A stretch of 64,000 nucleotides of DNA from Arsenophonus sp048493715 (GTDB taxonomy: Bacteria > Pseudomonadota > Gammaproteobacteria > Enterobacterales > Enterobacteriaceae): the NCBI GenBank assembly GCA_048493715.1, contig JBGDCZ010000013.1, positions 1-64,000 of the forward strand, written 5' to 3'. Position 1 is the first letter of the stretch. Each line of letters starts with the position of its first letter. This document shows, one piece after another, positions 38,620-47,641 of this stretch. The notes under the pieces are model-generated. The model did not search any database. It was not told the origin of the DNA and saw only the letters and a list, made by a program, of their open reading frames with translations. A program made the translations under genes and the position numbers.

Positions 38620-39360
38620 TTTATTTTCTAATTTTGGTAAATATTTTTCGTCTTTGCTCCGCTGTATATTTTATCTAATAATTATTTAACTGAAAATAAT
38701 TTCTAATAAATTATAATAAATTCATATGGTATATTTGATGTTAACCAATAAAAAATTAAATTTTTAATAAAATATTTAATATAACTAAAATTCATTTTTT
38801 AAATAAATGAAGTTTATCTCAATACAAATGCATTACTATTTCAACCAAACGAAAATTCAAAATCAAATTAATTTATTTTTTGTTTAACTTATATTTATTT
38901 AACTATTCATTTAGCAATAGAGAACATTAATTTTCTGATAAAAGAAAAATTATAAAATATTAACACGCCCTTATTAAGGTATAGATTCTTAAATTAAAAC
39001 CCAGTTTCTGTAATTTATATTTACATAACTAACTTGCAATAAAATATTGCCTTCAGCTAACAGATAATTTTTTACCCCGCAACGGCCAAAACTAAAATTA
39101 ATTTACTAATGCTATACCACAAAACAATAAATTACTTAACTAAAATTTACCTGATTTTTATGTGCTATATCATCAAATGTAAAATAAATTTACTTTAATA
39201 TATCGCTCAACATAAACTGAAAAAATGCCTATTTATTGGTAAACCATTAATTCCATCTAGCAAGTTAGCATCACAAAATAAAAATTCATTAAATTGGAGT
39301 TTTTAAAAATAAAAATGTAAAAAATTCCTAATTATGACTTAAAATATTACATTTAAAATA
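38620..39360. other. AT-rich spacer
   Basis: About 740 bp without recognisable genes. I looked for type I-F CRISPR repeats because a cas1 fragment follows, and saw none. Confidence 0.5.
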
Positions 39361-39690
39361 GCCAATCTCTATTATCTGGAGATTGACGCGTGATGCAAAA
39401 AGATGGTCGGGTCTTGTATTAACGGAAGCGAAAAACGAAAACCACTATTTCAATATTCCGATTGCTAACACTACGGTAATTTTATTGGGTACAGGAACCT
39501 CGATCAGCCAAGCAGCGATGCGAATGTTAGCAACCGCCGGCGTACCAGTAGGCTTTTGTGGTGGTGGTGCCGGTACGCCTTTATTTATGGGCGCAGAAAT
39601 CGAGTGGCTAACACCGCAAAATGAATATCGACCAACTGAGTATATGCAGGGCTGGATGCAGTTCTGGTTTGACGAACAACCGCTTAGTAC
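39361..39690 (+). pseudogene. cas1: Fragment of type I-F cas1
   Basis: Cas1 is the spacer-integration nuclease of CRISPR systems. Only about the first third remains: ANLYYLE, a shifted MQKDGRVLY, then LTEAKNENHYFNIPIANTTV, ILLGTGTSISQAAMRMLATAG, VPVGFCGGG and TPQNEYRPTEYMQGWMQFWF. These blocks are characteristic of Cas1 of subtype I-F. The metal-binding Glu/His/Asp residues of the C-terminal domain are absent. The fragment ends within WFDEQ near 39680, where convergent prophage Rz sequence begins. No other cas gene or array is visible. Confidence 0.85.
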
Positions 39691-39735
39691 CGCTGGGCAA
39701 ATCATCAGTAAGCTTACGTATTTCAGTTTTGGCAT
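39670..39735 (-). pseudogene. Truncated Rz1 outer-membrane spanin lipoprotein
   Basis: Inside the Rz region but in another frame: MPKLKYVSLLMICPAVLSGC, a lipoprotein signal peptide with lipobox LSGC. Lambda-type Rz1 is encoded in exactly this way, embedded in Rz. Its proline-rich mature part is missing, since the cas1 junction follows the lipobox. Confidence 0.6.
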
Positions 39736-39916
39736 AATTAAGTTCCTGTGTCCGTTTAGTATCAAGTTGATGTAGCAACTTTACTTCTTTATAAATGACT
39801 GTTTTGAGCTCTGTCTGCTAATCTAATTCATCCACCAGCTGATTATATTGATACTTAAGTTGGGCGTAATTGTTATATAAAATAGCAATGTATTTAATTT
39901 CATATATTGCCTGCAC
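39683..39916 (-). pseudogene. Broken Rz inner-membrane spanin
   Basis: Spanins disrupt the outer membrane at the end of phage lysis. The frame from GTG 39916 reads YNNYAQLKYQYNQLVDELD, TAG (39818-39820), then TVIYKEVKLLHQLDTKRTQE and LNYAKTEIRKLTDDLPSGTKRL, the coiled-coil periplasmic part of Rz proteins. The N-terminal membrane anchor is poor and the 3' end is lost at the cas1 junction. It overlaps the endolysin 3' end. Confidence 0.7.
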
Positions 39917-40373
39917 ATATGGCTGTCTCAATATCACGACGAGCCATCAGTCCCTGCCACTTTTCCTTGCCGACATAAACCCACTACTTCATCGCTTCAC
40001 ATGCACCATTCTGATCACCGGCATTGAGCTTTTTGAGTAACATGGAACACTGAAAATTGCCAATACCAACGTTATAAACAAAAGAGTAAATAGCCGCCTG
40101 AGTTAAGGTATTAATTTTAAAATTAATTAACTGATCGACCTGTTTTTTAACCGTCTGTAAGTCATCGTTAAGCCACTGTTCACACTGTTGTTGGCTATAG
40201 ATGGTGTTGAGTTTAATATTGTTTCCCGTATAGCCATAAAATACCGAAAGCACACCACCACAATCAAAATAAGGCGCTAACCTTAGCCCTTCGAAATGTG
40301 TTATCATAGTAGAAGCGAGCAACATCATCCCTCCGCCTGTCGCAACTAAAATCTTTTTAGGTATTTTAACCAT
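39900..40373 (-). pseudogene. Phage endolysin (T4/P21-type lysozyme) with one amber codon
   Basis: Glycoside hydrolase of family 24 that degrades peptidoglycan. An N-terminal signal-anchor (ILVATGGGMMLLAST) is followed by the catalytic Glu motif HFEGLRLAPYFDCGGVLSVFYGYT. Further on come QAAIYSFVYNVGIGNFQCSMLLKKLNAGD and GACEAMK, then TAG at 39984-39986, then WVYVGKEKWQGLMARRDIETAIC to the natural stop at 39900. A CAG-to-TAG change would explain it. The frame is otherwise complete, so truncation removes only the last 28 or so residues. It overlaps the holin by 8 bp. Confidence 0.8.
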
Positions 40374-40539
40374 AATGATATTCCTTCAATTTATATTCCT
40401 TACGCTTGAAGTACCAGTTGACTAAAAAAGTGCCTATCGTAAAGACAATAGCTACCCATTGCTCAAGAGTGAAAAGACTTAAAATGGTGATCAGGATGCC
40501 CCATAGATAGGCTATCGGGCTGGAGTATCTTTCAGGCAT
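40366..40539 (-). CDS. Phage holin-like small membrane protein
   Basis: 57 codons: MPERYSSPIAYLWGILITIL then SLFTLEQWVAIVFTIGTFLV, two hydrophobic segments, and a charged tail NWYFKRKEYKLKEY. Size, topology and position directly before the endolysin, with an 8-bp overlap at ATGGTTAA, identify a holin of the two-span class. It forms the pores that release or activate the endolysin. Intact, but the rest of the phage is dead. Confidence 0.8.
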   Translation of the reverse strand: MPERYSSPIAYLWGILITILSLFTLEQWVAIVFTIGTFLVNWYFKRKEYKLKEYHYG

Positions 40540-40845
40540 ACACATATACCTTACTGCTCAGAGTTCCATTGCTTTGAATTGAACTGGGAGCCAGCCGCTT
40601 TACTCGTTTTGATTATTGGTTTTGTGAATATTGCGGTGGCTAAATGAAAAAACCCCGCAAAAGCAAGGTTTAGATGTTTGTTTAAGCGCTCAACTCAATA
40701 GTTCTACGCTAATGTACTACAATTATGGTCGACCAGTCAAGCATTTTACTGATGACTTGATCAGTATTTAATATCGCTGTATTTACGTCTATTTTTAGCG
40801 AAAATGCTCAGTTTCAATTTATTCGTTCTAATTTAGGTATTGTGG
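40540..40845. other. Spacer in the prophage relic
   Basis: About 300 bp. Contains an imperfect hairpin with A-rich and T-rich flanks near 40655-40675 but no gene I can support. Confidence 0.4.
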
Positions 40846-41758
40846 TCAATCTGGAATAGTAACTCTCACATTACTACCATACAACCAATCTTGGTCATTA
40901 TAATCTAATTTAAACAATCCATGCACTTTAATGTTTGCTTTAGCGTTCTCATCAAGGGTTGCTGAATTATTAACATCTAAATTATAACTCAATCCATCTA
41001 AATTAGTTGAAAATTTATTACTCTTGGCAGGTGTAGAATAAGTAATAATACGCCCTTTTATTTTATTCTCAGGACTACATGTTGCTACATAGTCTCCAAT
41101 TGATAATTGTTGTGGTTTAATAGTTAAATCATTAATGATATCTATATTGAAAGATTTCTTTCTTATATGTAAAAGAACAGAATACATCACTGATATTATT
41201 TAAAGCTGTTAAATTATATTTATAATTTGGAGCACTTGCATTAACTCCTCCCACTCCATCGAGTTGGAAAATTGGTAGTCGTCCGAAAAAACCTCTAGAA
41301 TTTATGTCTCCAGTTTTTCTTATATAGAATTGAAAACTAAAATCTTTTATAACAGTTTCTTCATCAACATTACTAGACTCACCATTATGAGCAACCCATA
41401 TATCTGTGGCGAACCTTCGTTCTTTAACAGTGGAGGATAAATCTAAATCTTTTGCATTACCATTGTAAATAATGCCAAACGTCATTCCTCTCGGAAGAGT
41501 TAGCTTATCCTCAGGGAAATAGTAAAAATAAACTAACTCGCCTTCTGCATTTGGAGGTGAAGCGTCATAACACTTTACTGTTCTAGTTATGAGGTTCGAT
41601 TGCCAAATTATTTGCCCATTCTGACTGTCTTTAGGAATTAAAACTTCACCAACAGAATCAGTTTCTTGTGTAAAGCCATTAGATTTGAGCTCACAACGTA
41701 ATGCAAACACATTATTAGTAAAGAACAACAACAATGAATATCAAAATTATTTTTTCAT
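40846..41758 (-). pseudogene. Frameshifted secreted, fimbrial-like protein
   Basis: Starts MKKIILIFIV with a signal peptide that shifts frame into LLFFTNNVFALRCELKSNG. The mature part continues open through IIWQSNLITRTVKCYDASPP, FGIIYNGNAKDLDL and FQFYIRKTGD, to DVFCSFTYKKE. A one-base slip in an A-rich stretch near 41170 then separates the ending SFNIDIINDLTI, GDYVATCSPENKIKG, LDENAKANIKVHGLFKLD to VRVTIPD. Four cysteines and beta-rich composition recall fimbrial tip proteins; no specific family is certain. Two single lesions, so decay is recent. Confidence 0.55.
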
Positions 41759-42183
41759 TAAAAGTCCTTCTATTAAAAATTTTTTATATTAACTAGCTAA
41801 CTAACTCAGAGCAATCAATATAAATTAGCACGTACAATTCAGTCAATCTGTGTTTTAAGGAGTGTGTGAACGGTGACAGCTATGTAAGCTTCTGCCTGCT
41901 CACAATAATCAGAGATATATTGGTAGTGCTTGTGTATATTTTTAGCAATTGCCAAATGAGATATGATGCTGATAATGTAAACAAATTATATTGTATCCGT
42001 CGATGTCATACTTCTTTAATCCTGTTACAGCCTTATCGGCAATTTTACCTTCCTCAACACTTAGCCAAAATCTTTCATCTTAGAATTTAATAAATGAAAT
42101 AGGAGATATACCTTTGTACTCTGTTCCAATTCGACTCATACTCCAATTTCCTATGCTTCTAATAAATTCTTTTACGTGCCTGC
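41759..42183. other. Spacer without recognised genes
   Basis: About 420 bp. A plus-strand open frame at 41866-42090 has no family resemblance and no ribosome site. Confidence 0.4.
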
Positions 42184-42374
42184 TCATCTCCCCTCCGGCA
42201 ATACAGTATGATTAGGGACATGGGTGTGAACCAATAATGCCCTGCTTTGAATGTTTAATAGTGGTTTAATGTGTACGGGCTGCTGTTCGCCCATTAGAAC
42301 GGTGATACCTGCCTGATACCAGCCCGGTAAGAAAAACTCAATGCGACCAGAATCCATCTAATTAATGTTTTCAT
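42184..42374 (-). pseudogene. Small secreted protein gene with frameshift
   Basis: Strong AAGGAGG at 42379-42385 precedes ATG 42374. MKTLIRWILVALS looks like a signal peptide, but the frame then drifts. A +1 shift gives FFLPGWYQAGITVLMG, PVHIKPLLNIQSRALLVHTH and VPNHTVLPEGR to the stop at 42184. I do not recognise the protein. Confidence 0.4.
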
Positions 42375-42435
42375 TCCCCCTCCTTTGGTTGTGCTGGTTG
42401 TGCCATCCAATGAGTTATCATTGAATAGTCATCAT

Positions 42436-42657
42436 CTAAATATAATTATCACATAACCAAGCTCCTTCAACTCCTAGCCCAATACCACAAACCTTCTTCA
42501 CTATATCTAATAAGTTTATGCCATATAAATTTATTGTTATAGTCACTAAACCATCTGGCAAAACGGGTACATTTAGCTCTGGCAATTCATCTTCACATTT
42601 AATCAGTTCATTTATAACCTCTTTGCAGCTAAAGTTTACAATTCCACAAAACCTCAT
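42436..42657 (-). CDS. Small hypothetical protein
   Basis: 73 codons: MRFCGIVNFSCKEVINELIK, then DELPELNVPVLPDGLVTITI, ending GVEGAWLCDNYI. Unrecognised. It lies about 60 bp upstream of the small secreted relic, same strand, and could belong with it. Cysteine-containing and without a clear signal peptide. Could be a remnant of a longer gene. Confidence 0.3.
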   Translation of the reverse strand: MRFCGIVNFSCKEVINELIKCEDELPELNVPVLPDGLVTITINLYGINLLDIVKKVCGIGLGVEGAWLCDNYI

Positions 42658-42951
42658 AGAATCGTTTCCAAGACGATAAAATTTTTGGCAATGTTTTTAA
42701 CGTTTAAGTTAAGAAAATCGCTTAAAAACTTACTTATGAGGTTTTATGGGGTGTTTGATGTTATACTTCAAGTGTTATTTATTTTTTCAATTTCTCTACA
42801 ACTAAAATTCTTAAGTTTTGGATGCTTGTCAGCGAAAAGTATTTTTAGACACTCTTTTTTCGTGAGTTTTTTTGTTTGGATAATGTTTCCAATACACAGG
42901 TGTGCTGCCATCTTTAACATGGTTGCTTTGATTAAATATGTCATAAGGTTC

Positions 42952-43440
42952 CTATTTGATTTTTCTACGATAGCTTTCCCATTCTAAGACGATCTCGATA
43001 ACTCTTTCTCCCAAAACTTCAGCTAGTTTTTGTTGGGATAGATTTGTTAATATTCCGGTTGGTTTCTTGTTCGACGCTCATTTGTCGATGACTTGAAAAA
43101 CAATCAAATATTCATTGAGATTGTTACGTTGAACGCCAACATCATCGAAAACCAACAAATCAACGCTACACAAGTCAGCAATTAATTGACATTCACTTAG
43201 TTTTGAGTCCTTCTGATATGTTTATCTGACTCGCATCATCAAGTTAGGCAGTGTAACAATCAAAATACTATGGCCATTTTGAATTAAATGGTTCTCTATG
43301 GCGGCTGCCATATGATTTTTACCCGTGCCAGGATTTCCACTGAAAATAAATCCGCCGAAGTATTTCCCGAAGTTTTCAGCATAGTTTTTCCCTCTGAATA
43401 CGAGTTAGAGCAACCACTACCAAATGAATTTTGGAGTGTG
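42952..43440 (-). pseudogene. Broken phage DnaC-like helicase loader
   Basis: AAA+ replication protein of lambdoid phages that loads DnaB. Readable blocks: YAENFGKYFGGFIFSGNPGTGKNHMAAAI (Walker A), NHLIQNGHSILIVTLPNLMMRVR, TGA/TAA interruptions, CQLIADLCSVDLLVFDDVGVQRNNLNEY (Walker B), ASNKKPTGILTNLSQQKLAEVLGERVIE and LEWESYRRKIK, ending at 42952. At least three stops or shifts. Establishes that this region is prophage-derived. Confidence 0.8.
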
Positions 43441-43552
43441 TGAAATATACATAACACAGTCAAATTATTAATAGTTACACTAGGGAATCAACATGGCTGT
43501 GAATAAGTCGTAGATATATATCACACACCACTAAAACTTATTAGGAGGTAAA

Positions 43553-43713
43553 ATGACAACCATTATTTTAAACCCAAAAAAGACAATGCTAAATCTCGCC
43601 GTCTGGCTAAACAAATGGCATTTTGGGATAAAAAACGAGCTGAATACGAAGCTAAATCTAAACCTAGCTCTACAGAGAAAAATCTCGATTCCATATTCAA
43701 TAAACAAGGATGA
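43553..43713 (+). pseudogene. Small phage-type protein with A-tract frameshift
   Basis: Preceded by TTAGGAGGTAAAATG. It opens MTTIILNPK and then, if one base is adjusted in the following A6 tract, continues DNAKSRRLAKQMAFWDKKRA, EYEAKSKPSSTEKN, LDSIFNKQG to TGA at 43711. The shifted reading is hydrophilic and protein-like, unlike the unshifted one. Family unknown. Confidence 0.4.
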
Positions 43714-43991
43714 TACCATTAATACAATCGCATTACTTATTCTCAATCTGAAATACAAAAAGCCTTAGCTTTCATTTGATAACTGTTGCTTGCCTAATAC
43801 TTATCTCTTCTCGCTAAGAAAATACACTAAAACACGCAAATCAAATTTCCTACATACGAAATGATTTGATAGTTTTTACAGTCCTGTCTTATACTGAGTT
43901 CAAGATAAGCACTATAACTAAATAAATTGTTCAAAACTGAACATAAGTTCAGGATGAAATAATAAATATTTTTAGTTAAGTTAAGAATTTT

Positions 43992-44773
43992 ATGGGAATA
44001 AAAAAAAGTAAGTTAAAAAGTTTTATCTCAAACTCGAAGATTATAGAAGGAAATATTATCGCAATAACAATTCAACCTAGTCCGAATTATTGGTCATTCA
44101 CTAGAAATATTGGCGATAAACATATTCAACAAGCAATGAATAGTTCTTCAAAAGAAGAAGCTACACATTTGGATATTTTTAGTAAGATCAAAGACTGGTT
44201 TTGCGGAATAAAGACAGATGAAGTGTTGGCTTTGCTTTATGACCTAACCCATACCTCCGACAATCAGTCTGATATCGAATCATCTCTGTAAAAAGCAGAA
44301 ACTTTTTATAAATTGAAGGAAATGAGCCCCCAAAACATCAAGATAAATTTCAGGCATCTATTACGAAAAATGAAGTCAGTGATGAATATACATTTAAATT
44401 TTCCAATAAAAGGAGCGATATAAGAAATAACTTTTGATTATGGTAGTTTTGACACTGAAAACAATATCGCTTTTTTTAAAAATGAAAATGCTAACACTGA
44501 CTATAATAAAAAATTAGAAAATTTCTTTACGCAGAAAAATTATAAATATCCTAATAATGAATGGATACGAGACTTTGTTGAGTCGCATAAAGAAATACTG
44601 GATAAATTTCGTGTAAATGAAAATCTTGATTTTGATGATCCTCCAACATTTGAGGATGAAGAATCTGATAGCGATAGCTTAATGGATATAGATTTTAACA
44701 GAAAATCAAAATTTGAGTATGAAGAAAATATAAAAAAATGGATAATGTTCTAGTTGATGACCCACAAAAATAA
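43992..44773 (+). pseudogene. Relic of a SifA/SspH-like type III effector
   Basis: Opens MGIKKSKLKSFISNSKIIEG at 43992. The region HLDIFSKIKDWFCGIKTDEVLALLYDL, then after a TAA (44289-44291) KAETFYKLKEM, a frameshift and PPKHQDKFQASI, resembles the N-terminal translocation domain shared by Salmonella SifA, SspH1/2 and relatives (SifA has WEKIKDFFFSTGKAKADRCL and FFELKELACASQRDRFQ at the same spacing). Later pieces ITFDYGSFDTENNIAFFKNE and EWIRDFVESHKEILDKF are in the first frame. An acidic tail ends near 44753-44773. One stop and two shifts. The match is from memory of motifs, so the family call is moderate. Confidence 0.5.
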
Positions 44774-44990
44774 ACTCTTTAAAAACATTGAAAAATGAAA
44801 GTGTAGTTGTACACTGAATTTTGCCACCTAAGTTGAGGTGATATATTCATCTCATAATGTTTACAGATCATCAGGTTGCCCTACAATCATTACCATAAGT
44901 TTTAGATAATACTAACCCCTCCCTACAGAGAGAATGTTTAAATAGGTTGTTCCACATGGGCAGAACTTAAGTTGTTAAAGAACTGTTTGG

Positions 44991-45116
44991 TTACATATAT
45001 CTTTGAGGATACAAAATTTGTATTTCGCTAATCATGCCGCCATAAAATTTTGATAATCTCTCAGCCATTTGTAGAGATGCTGCTTGAGTATCTCGTTCTA
45101 GGCGGCTTAAATTTCA
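44991..45116 (-). pseudogene. C-terminal fragment of an XRE-type phage repressor
   Basis: Reads NLSRLERDTQAASLQMAERL then SKFYGGMISEIQILYPQRYM to a TAA at 44991. This is the second half of a Cro/CI-type helix-turn-helix domain (S-R-x-E-R-D, A-x-x-L-A-x-x-F-G). The N-terminal half is missing. Confidence 0.6.
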
Positions 45117-45274
45117 AACGTCACAATTAATTGCTGATGCAATGATGAAAGCGAGAGAAGTAAATAAATAAACCCGACGATTATTTTTTAATATCTGTAA
45201 CACGTATTAATAAAAATGGAGAAGAGAAAGCGTTAGAAATAACGGATGAGTTTTCAGAAAAAACTTTACTTTAA
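45117..45274 (+). pseudogene. Unidentified decayed frame
   Basis: SQLIADAMMKAREVNK, TAA, then after a shift NPDDYFLISVTRINKNGEEK and ALEITDEFSEKTLL to TAA at 45274. It looks like the C-terminal part of a phage cargo or regulatory protein, but I cannot name it. 45275-45600 holds nothing I recognise. Confidence 0.3.
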
Positions 45275-45601
45275 TTCTAAGTTTAATGACAAAAAGTAAT
45301 AAAGTTATTAGATATACTAAGTTATGATGCCAGAAAACTTAAAGAAGAAACAAAAAAATAATAATATAAAAAGTAAAATATCAAAAATGTTCTTCGTCTA
45401 ATTATCTTTCAATAATCACTTCTAAATAATAATCGAGACTAACCATATGAATAAATATGCTTAAGCTGCAGGAGCTTCACTATCATTTAAATAGCGACAG
45501 CTTCAATAATAAACATTCTACTGAAAAAATAAAATTAATTCCCACAATATTAACAATCTTATTAGCTATCCTATTATCATTAATTTCGAGAAAAGTGTCA
45601 G

Positions 45602-46120
45602 CATGAATGTTTATTATCTCAAAGACAAAATAGAAAATGAACGTCTAGATAAATCACATGAGTGAGATTTTTTAAATGAAATGGCAGCAGTGATGCTGAG
45701 GATATTTATAACGAACTGCCAGTTAATATATTGAGCGAGGAAACAGCAAAAGATAACGCTTTGAATTGCGATTGGAATAGTTACGGATCGATATTTTGTA
45801 ATCCCCCTTATTCCAAAATTTTACCTTGGGTAATGAAAACAAATGAAGAGTGCCGGAAACAAATACAGTCAGTGGTTATGCTCTTACCAGCTGATATATC
45901 CGTCAAATGGTTTTGTGAGGTAAGGAGAACAGCTGATGAGGTCAAGTTTATTGAAAATGGCCGCATCAATTTTATTCCAGCTGGTGAAAATAAAAAAAGG
46001 ACGGCAACACGATAGGAGCTGTTTTATTCATCTAGCGACTATTTATTAAACCAAGAAATATCACAACCTATGTCGATCGTGACGAGTTAATGTCAATAGG
46101 AAATAGAATTATCAACCAAA
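45602..46120 (+). pseudogene. Broken phage Dam-type DNA N6-adenine methyltransferase
   Basis: Family of phage-encoded adenine methylases (Dam, PF05869-like). A ragged start near 45602 (MNVYYLKDKIENERL) leads to ETAKDNALNCDWNSYGSIFCNPPYSKILPWV with the catalytic NPPYS motif, then VVMLLPADISVKWF and VKFIENGRINFIPAG. A shift follows before DGNTIGAVLFI, and another before the YLLNQEISQPMSIV tail. Typical of lambdoid prophage early regions. Confidence 0.75.
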
Positions 46121-46161
46121 CAAAATTTGCATAAGCTTTGCGTGTAATTGTAAAGATAAAA

Positions 46162-46296
46162 ATGAAAATAACGTTAGCTGAGTGGAACTCAAGGAGGGAT
46201 CGACCTAGAAGGATGGATCCTGTTAGAGGTTGGGTAAGAAACGGTCTAATTCAACCTCATCCAATTAAGGATGGCAGAGAGTATTTAGTTAAATAA
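46162..46296 (+). pseudogene. Excisionase (Xis), probably truncated
   Basis: ATG 46162 gives MKITLAEWNSRRDRPRRMDP then VRGWVRNGLIQPHPIKDGRE and YLVK, stop TAA. The winged-helix Xis signature (LAEWN..., V-RxWVRxGLI-P-P-KxGREY) is plain. In-frame reading continues YAIKVNNIS after the stop, so the normal protein was probably longer. It is upstream of int, the lambda arrangement. Confidence 0.7.
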
Positions 46297-46359
46297 TATG
46301 CAATCAAAGTCAATAATATTAGTGATATGAATCACATATGTTATTGGAGAGAATTGGTC

Positions 46360-47402
46360 ATGCCTCACGTGAAGAAGCGTAAAAAATCGAGATTTTTCCC
46401 TAACCTTTATGTAAGAAATGGATATTACTCATATCACTATCCACTCACTAGGCAAGAATATAGCTTGGGCAGAAAGAAAACCTACTCAATCAACGAAGCT
46501 ATTAGCGCCAATCAACTATTACTCAACCACGAAATCTCAACACCACTTACCGAAAGAATTGAGGGACATGGATCTGTCTCTTTTCATGAATTTTTGGACA
46601 CATATGAAGCTATACTTAACAGCAGAGGATTACGAGAGAAAACGTTAAAAGACTACAAACAAAGACTGAGCGTGATCAGAAAAGGATTTCTTGACGTACC
46701 TATATAAAACATAACAACAAAACATATTGCTAATTTTCTTCATATATTTATTCAGGGAGGAAAAATAACAACAACAAAAGCATTAAGAAAATCATTAATT
46801 AATTGCTTTAAAAAAAGCATTAGCTGTAGGTTTAATGCAATCAAATCCGCAGAATTAACAAAAACGCCAAAAATTCAAATCATGAGATCAAGACTGTCGC
46901 TTCATGACTTTAATACAATTCTAGATATGATTAATGATGAAAATCATTGGCTAGCAAATGCAATGAAAATAGCTTTAATAACTGGCCAAAGAATATCAGA
47001 TATATCAAAAATGAAGTGGGAAGATATTTATGATGATAAGTTGTTGATTTTAAAAAAAGATAGAAAATAAAATAGCTATACCATTTGATATAGAAAATAT
47101 GAAATTAAGGAACATATTAAAAAAATATAAATCAATATTCTGAATTTGTTATTTCAACAAAAAACAAGAAAATTACACCTGAAAAAACTTCAATACAATT
47201 TGTAAAAACAAGAGATAAAACAAATTCAAAATGGGAGGGATAATCTCCTTCGTTTCATGAAATACGTAGTTTATCAGCGAGACTATATACTGACAAAATG
47301 AACAGTGACCTTGCACAGAAATTATTCGGACACAAATCTGCTGATATGACCGTAACATATTAAGACAAAAGTAATAAAGGCTGGAATGAGATACGTTTAT
47401 AG
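46360..47402 (+). pseudogene. Broken lambdoid integrase (tyrosine recombinase)
   Basis: Start at 46360 (MPHVKKRKKSRFFPNLYVRN) with the arm-binding and SAM-like domains, open to TAA at 46707. Further pieces: ITTKHIANFLH, LTGQRISDISKMKWEDI with the first catalytic Arg region, SFHEIRSLSARLY (His-x-x-Arg), and LFGHKSADMTVTY where the nucleophile Tyr is followed by a TAA. The final GWNEIRL ends at 47402. Several stops and shifts. Marks one end of the prophage; I could not find a matching att repeat. Confidence 0.88.
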
Positions 47403-47641
47403 TGAATGAATAGGAGTAATGGTGACAATGCAAAAATATCTATTTGATATATAAGAATTTTAAAATATTGAAACTGCCACACAGGTATTATTGATATTGT
47501 ATATTAAAGGTTTTGGTTCTAAATTAAGAATTTCTCGCTTGGTAAGCAGTCTATGGGGAGGCGAGATCAAATAATTCTTATAAAAGATTTTTATCCCAGT
47601 ATAAATAACATTGGGTTCTGAATAATATGACTTGGTTATAC

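Larger units (their letters stand above)
39683..47402. mobile_element. Degraded lambdoid prophage
   Basis: From Rz/Rz1, endolysin and holin at one end, through a DnaC-like loader, XRE repressor fragment, Dam-type methylase and Xis to Int at the other. All structural genes are missing. Only the 57-codon holin is whole. A T3 effector-like relic and fimbrial-like secreted relics sit between phage genes as probable cargo. The left boundary abuts a cas1 fragment; att sites were not found. Confidence 0.75.

Noticed and set aside
38620..39360. CRISPR array expected beside the cas1 fragment
   Set aside because: No 28-bp I-F type repeat or regularly spaced repeat of any kind is visible here or elsewhere in the window.
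42685..42987. 100-codon plus-strand frame
   Set aside because: It is antisense to phage-derived sequence that includes the DnaC-like gene end, is hydrophobic by composition and lacks a ribosome site.
44800..44960. Possible insertion-sequence end near TGTACACTGAATTTTGCCACC with a short frame beginning at ATGTTTACAGATC
   Set aside because: The frame breaks after a dozen codons and I could not match a transposase or find a partner inverted repeat, so no IS is annotated.
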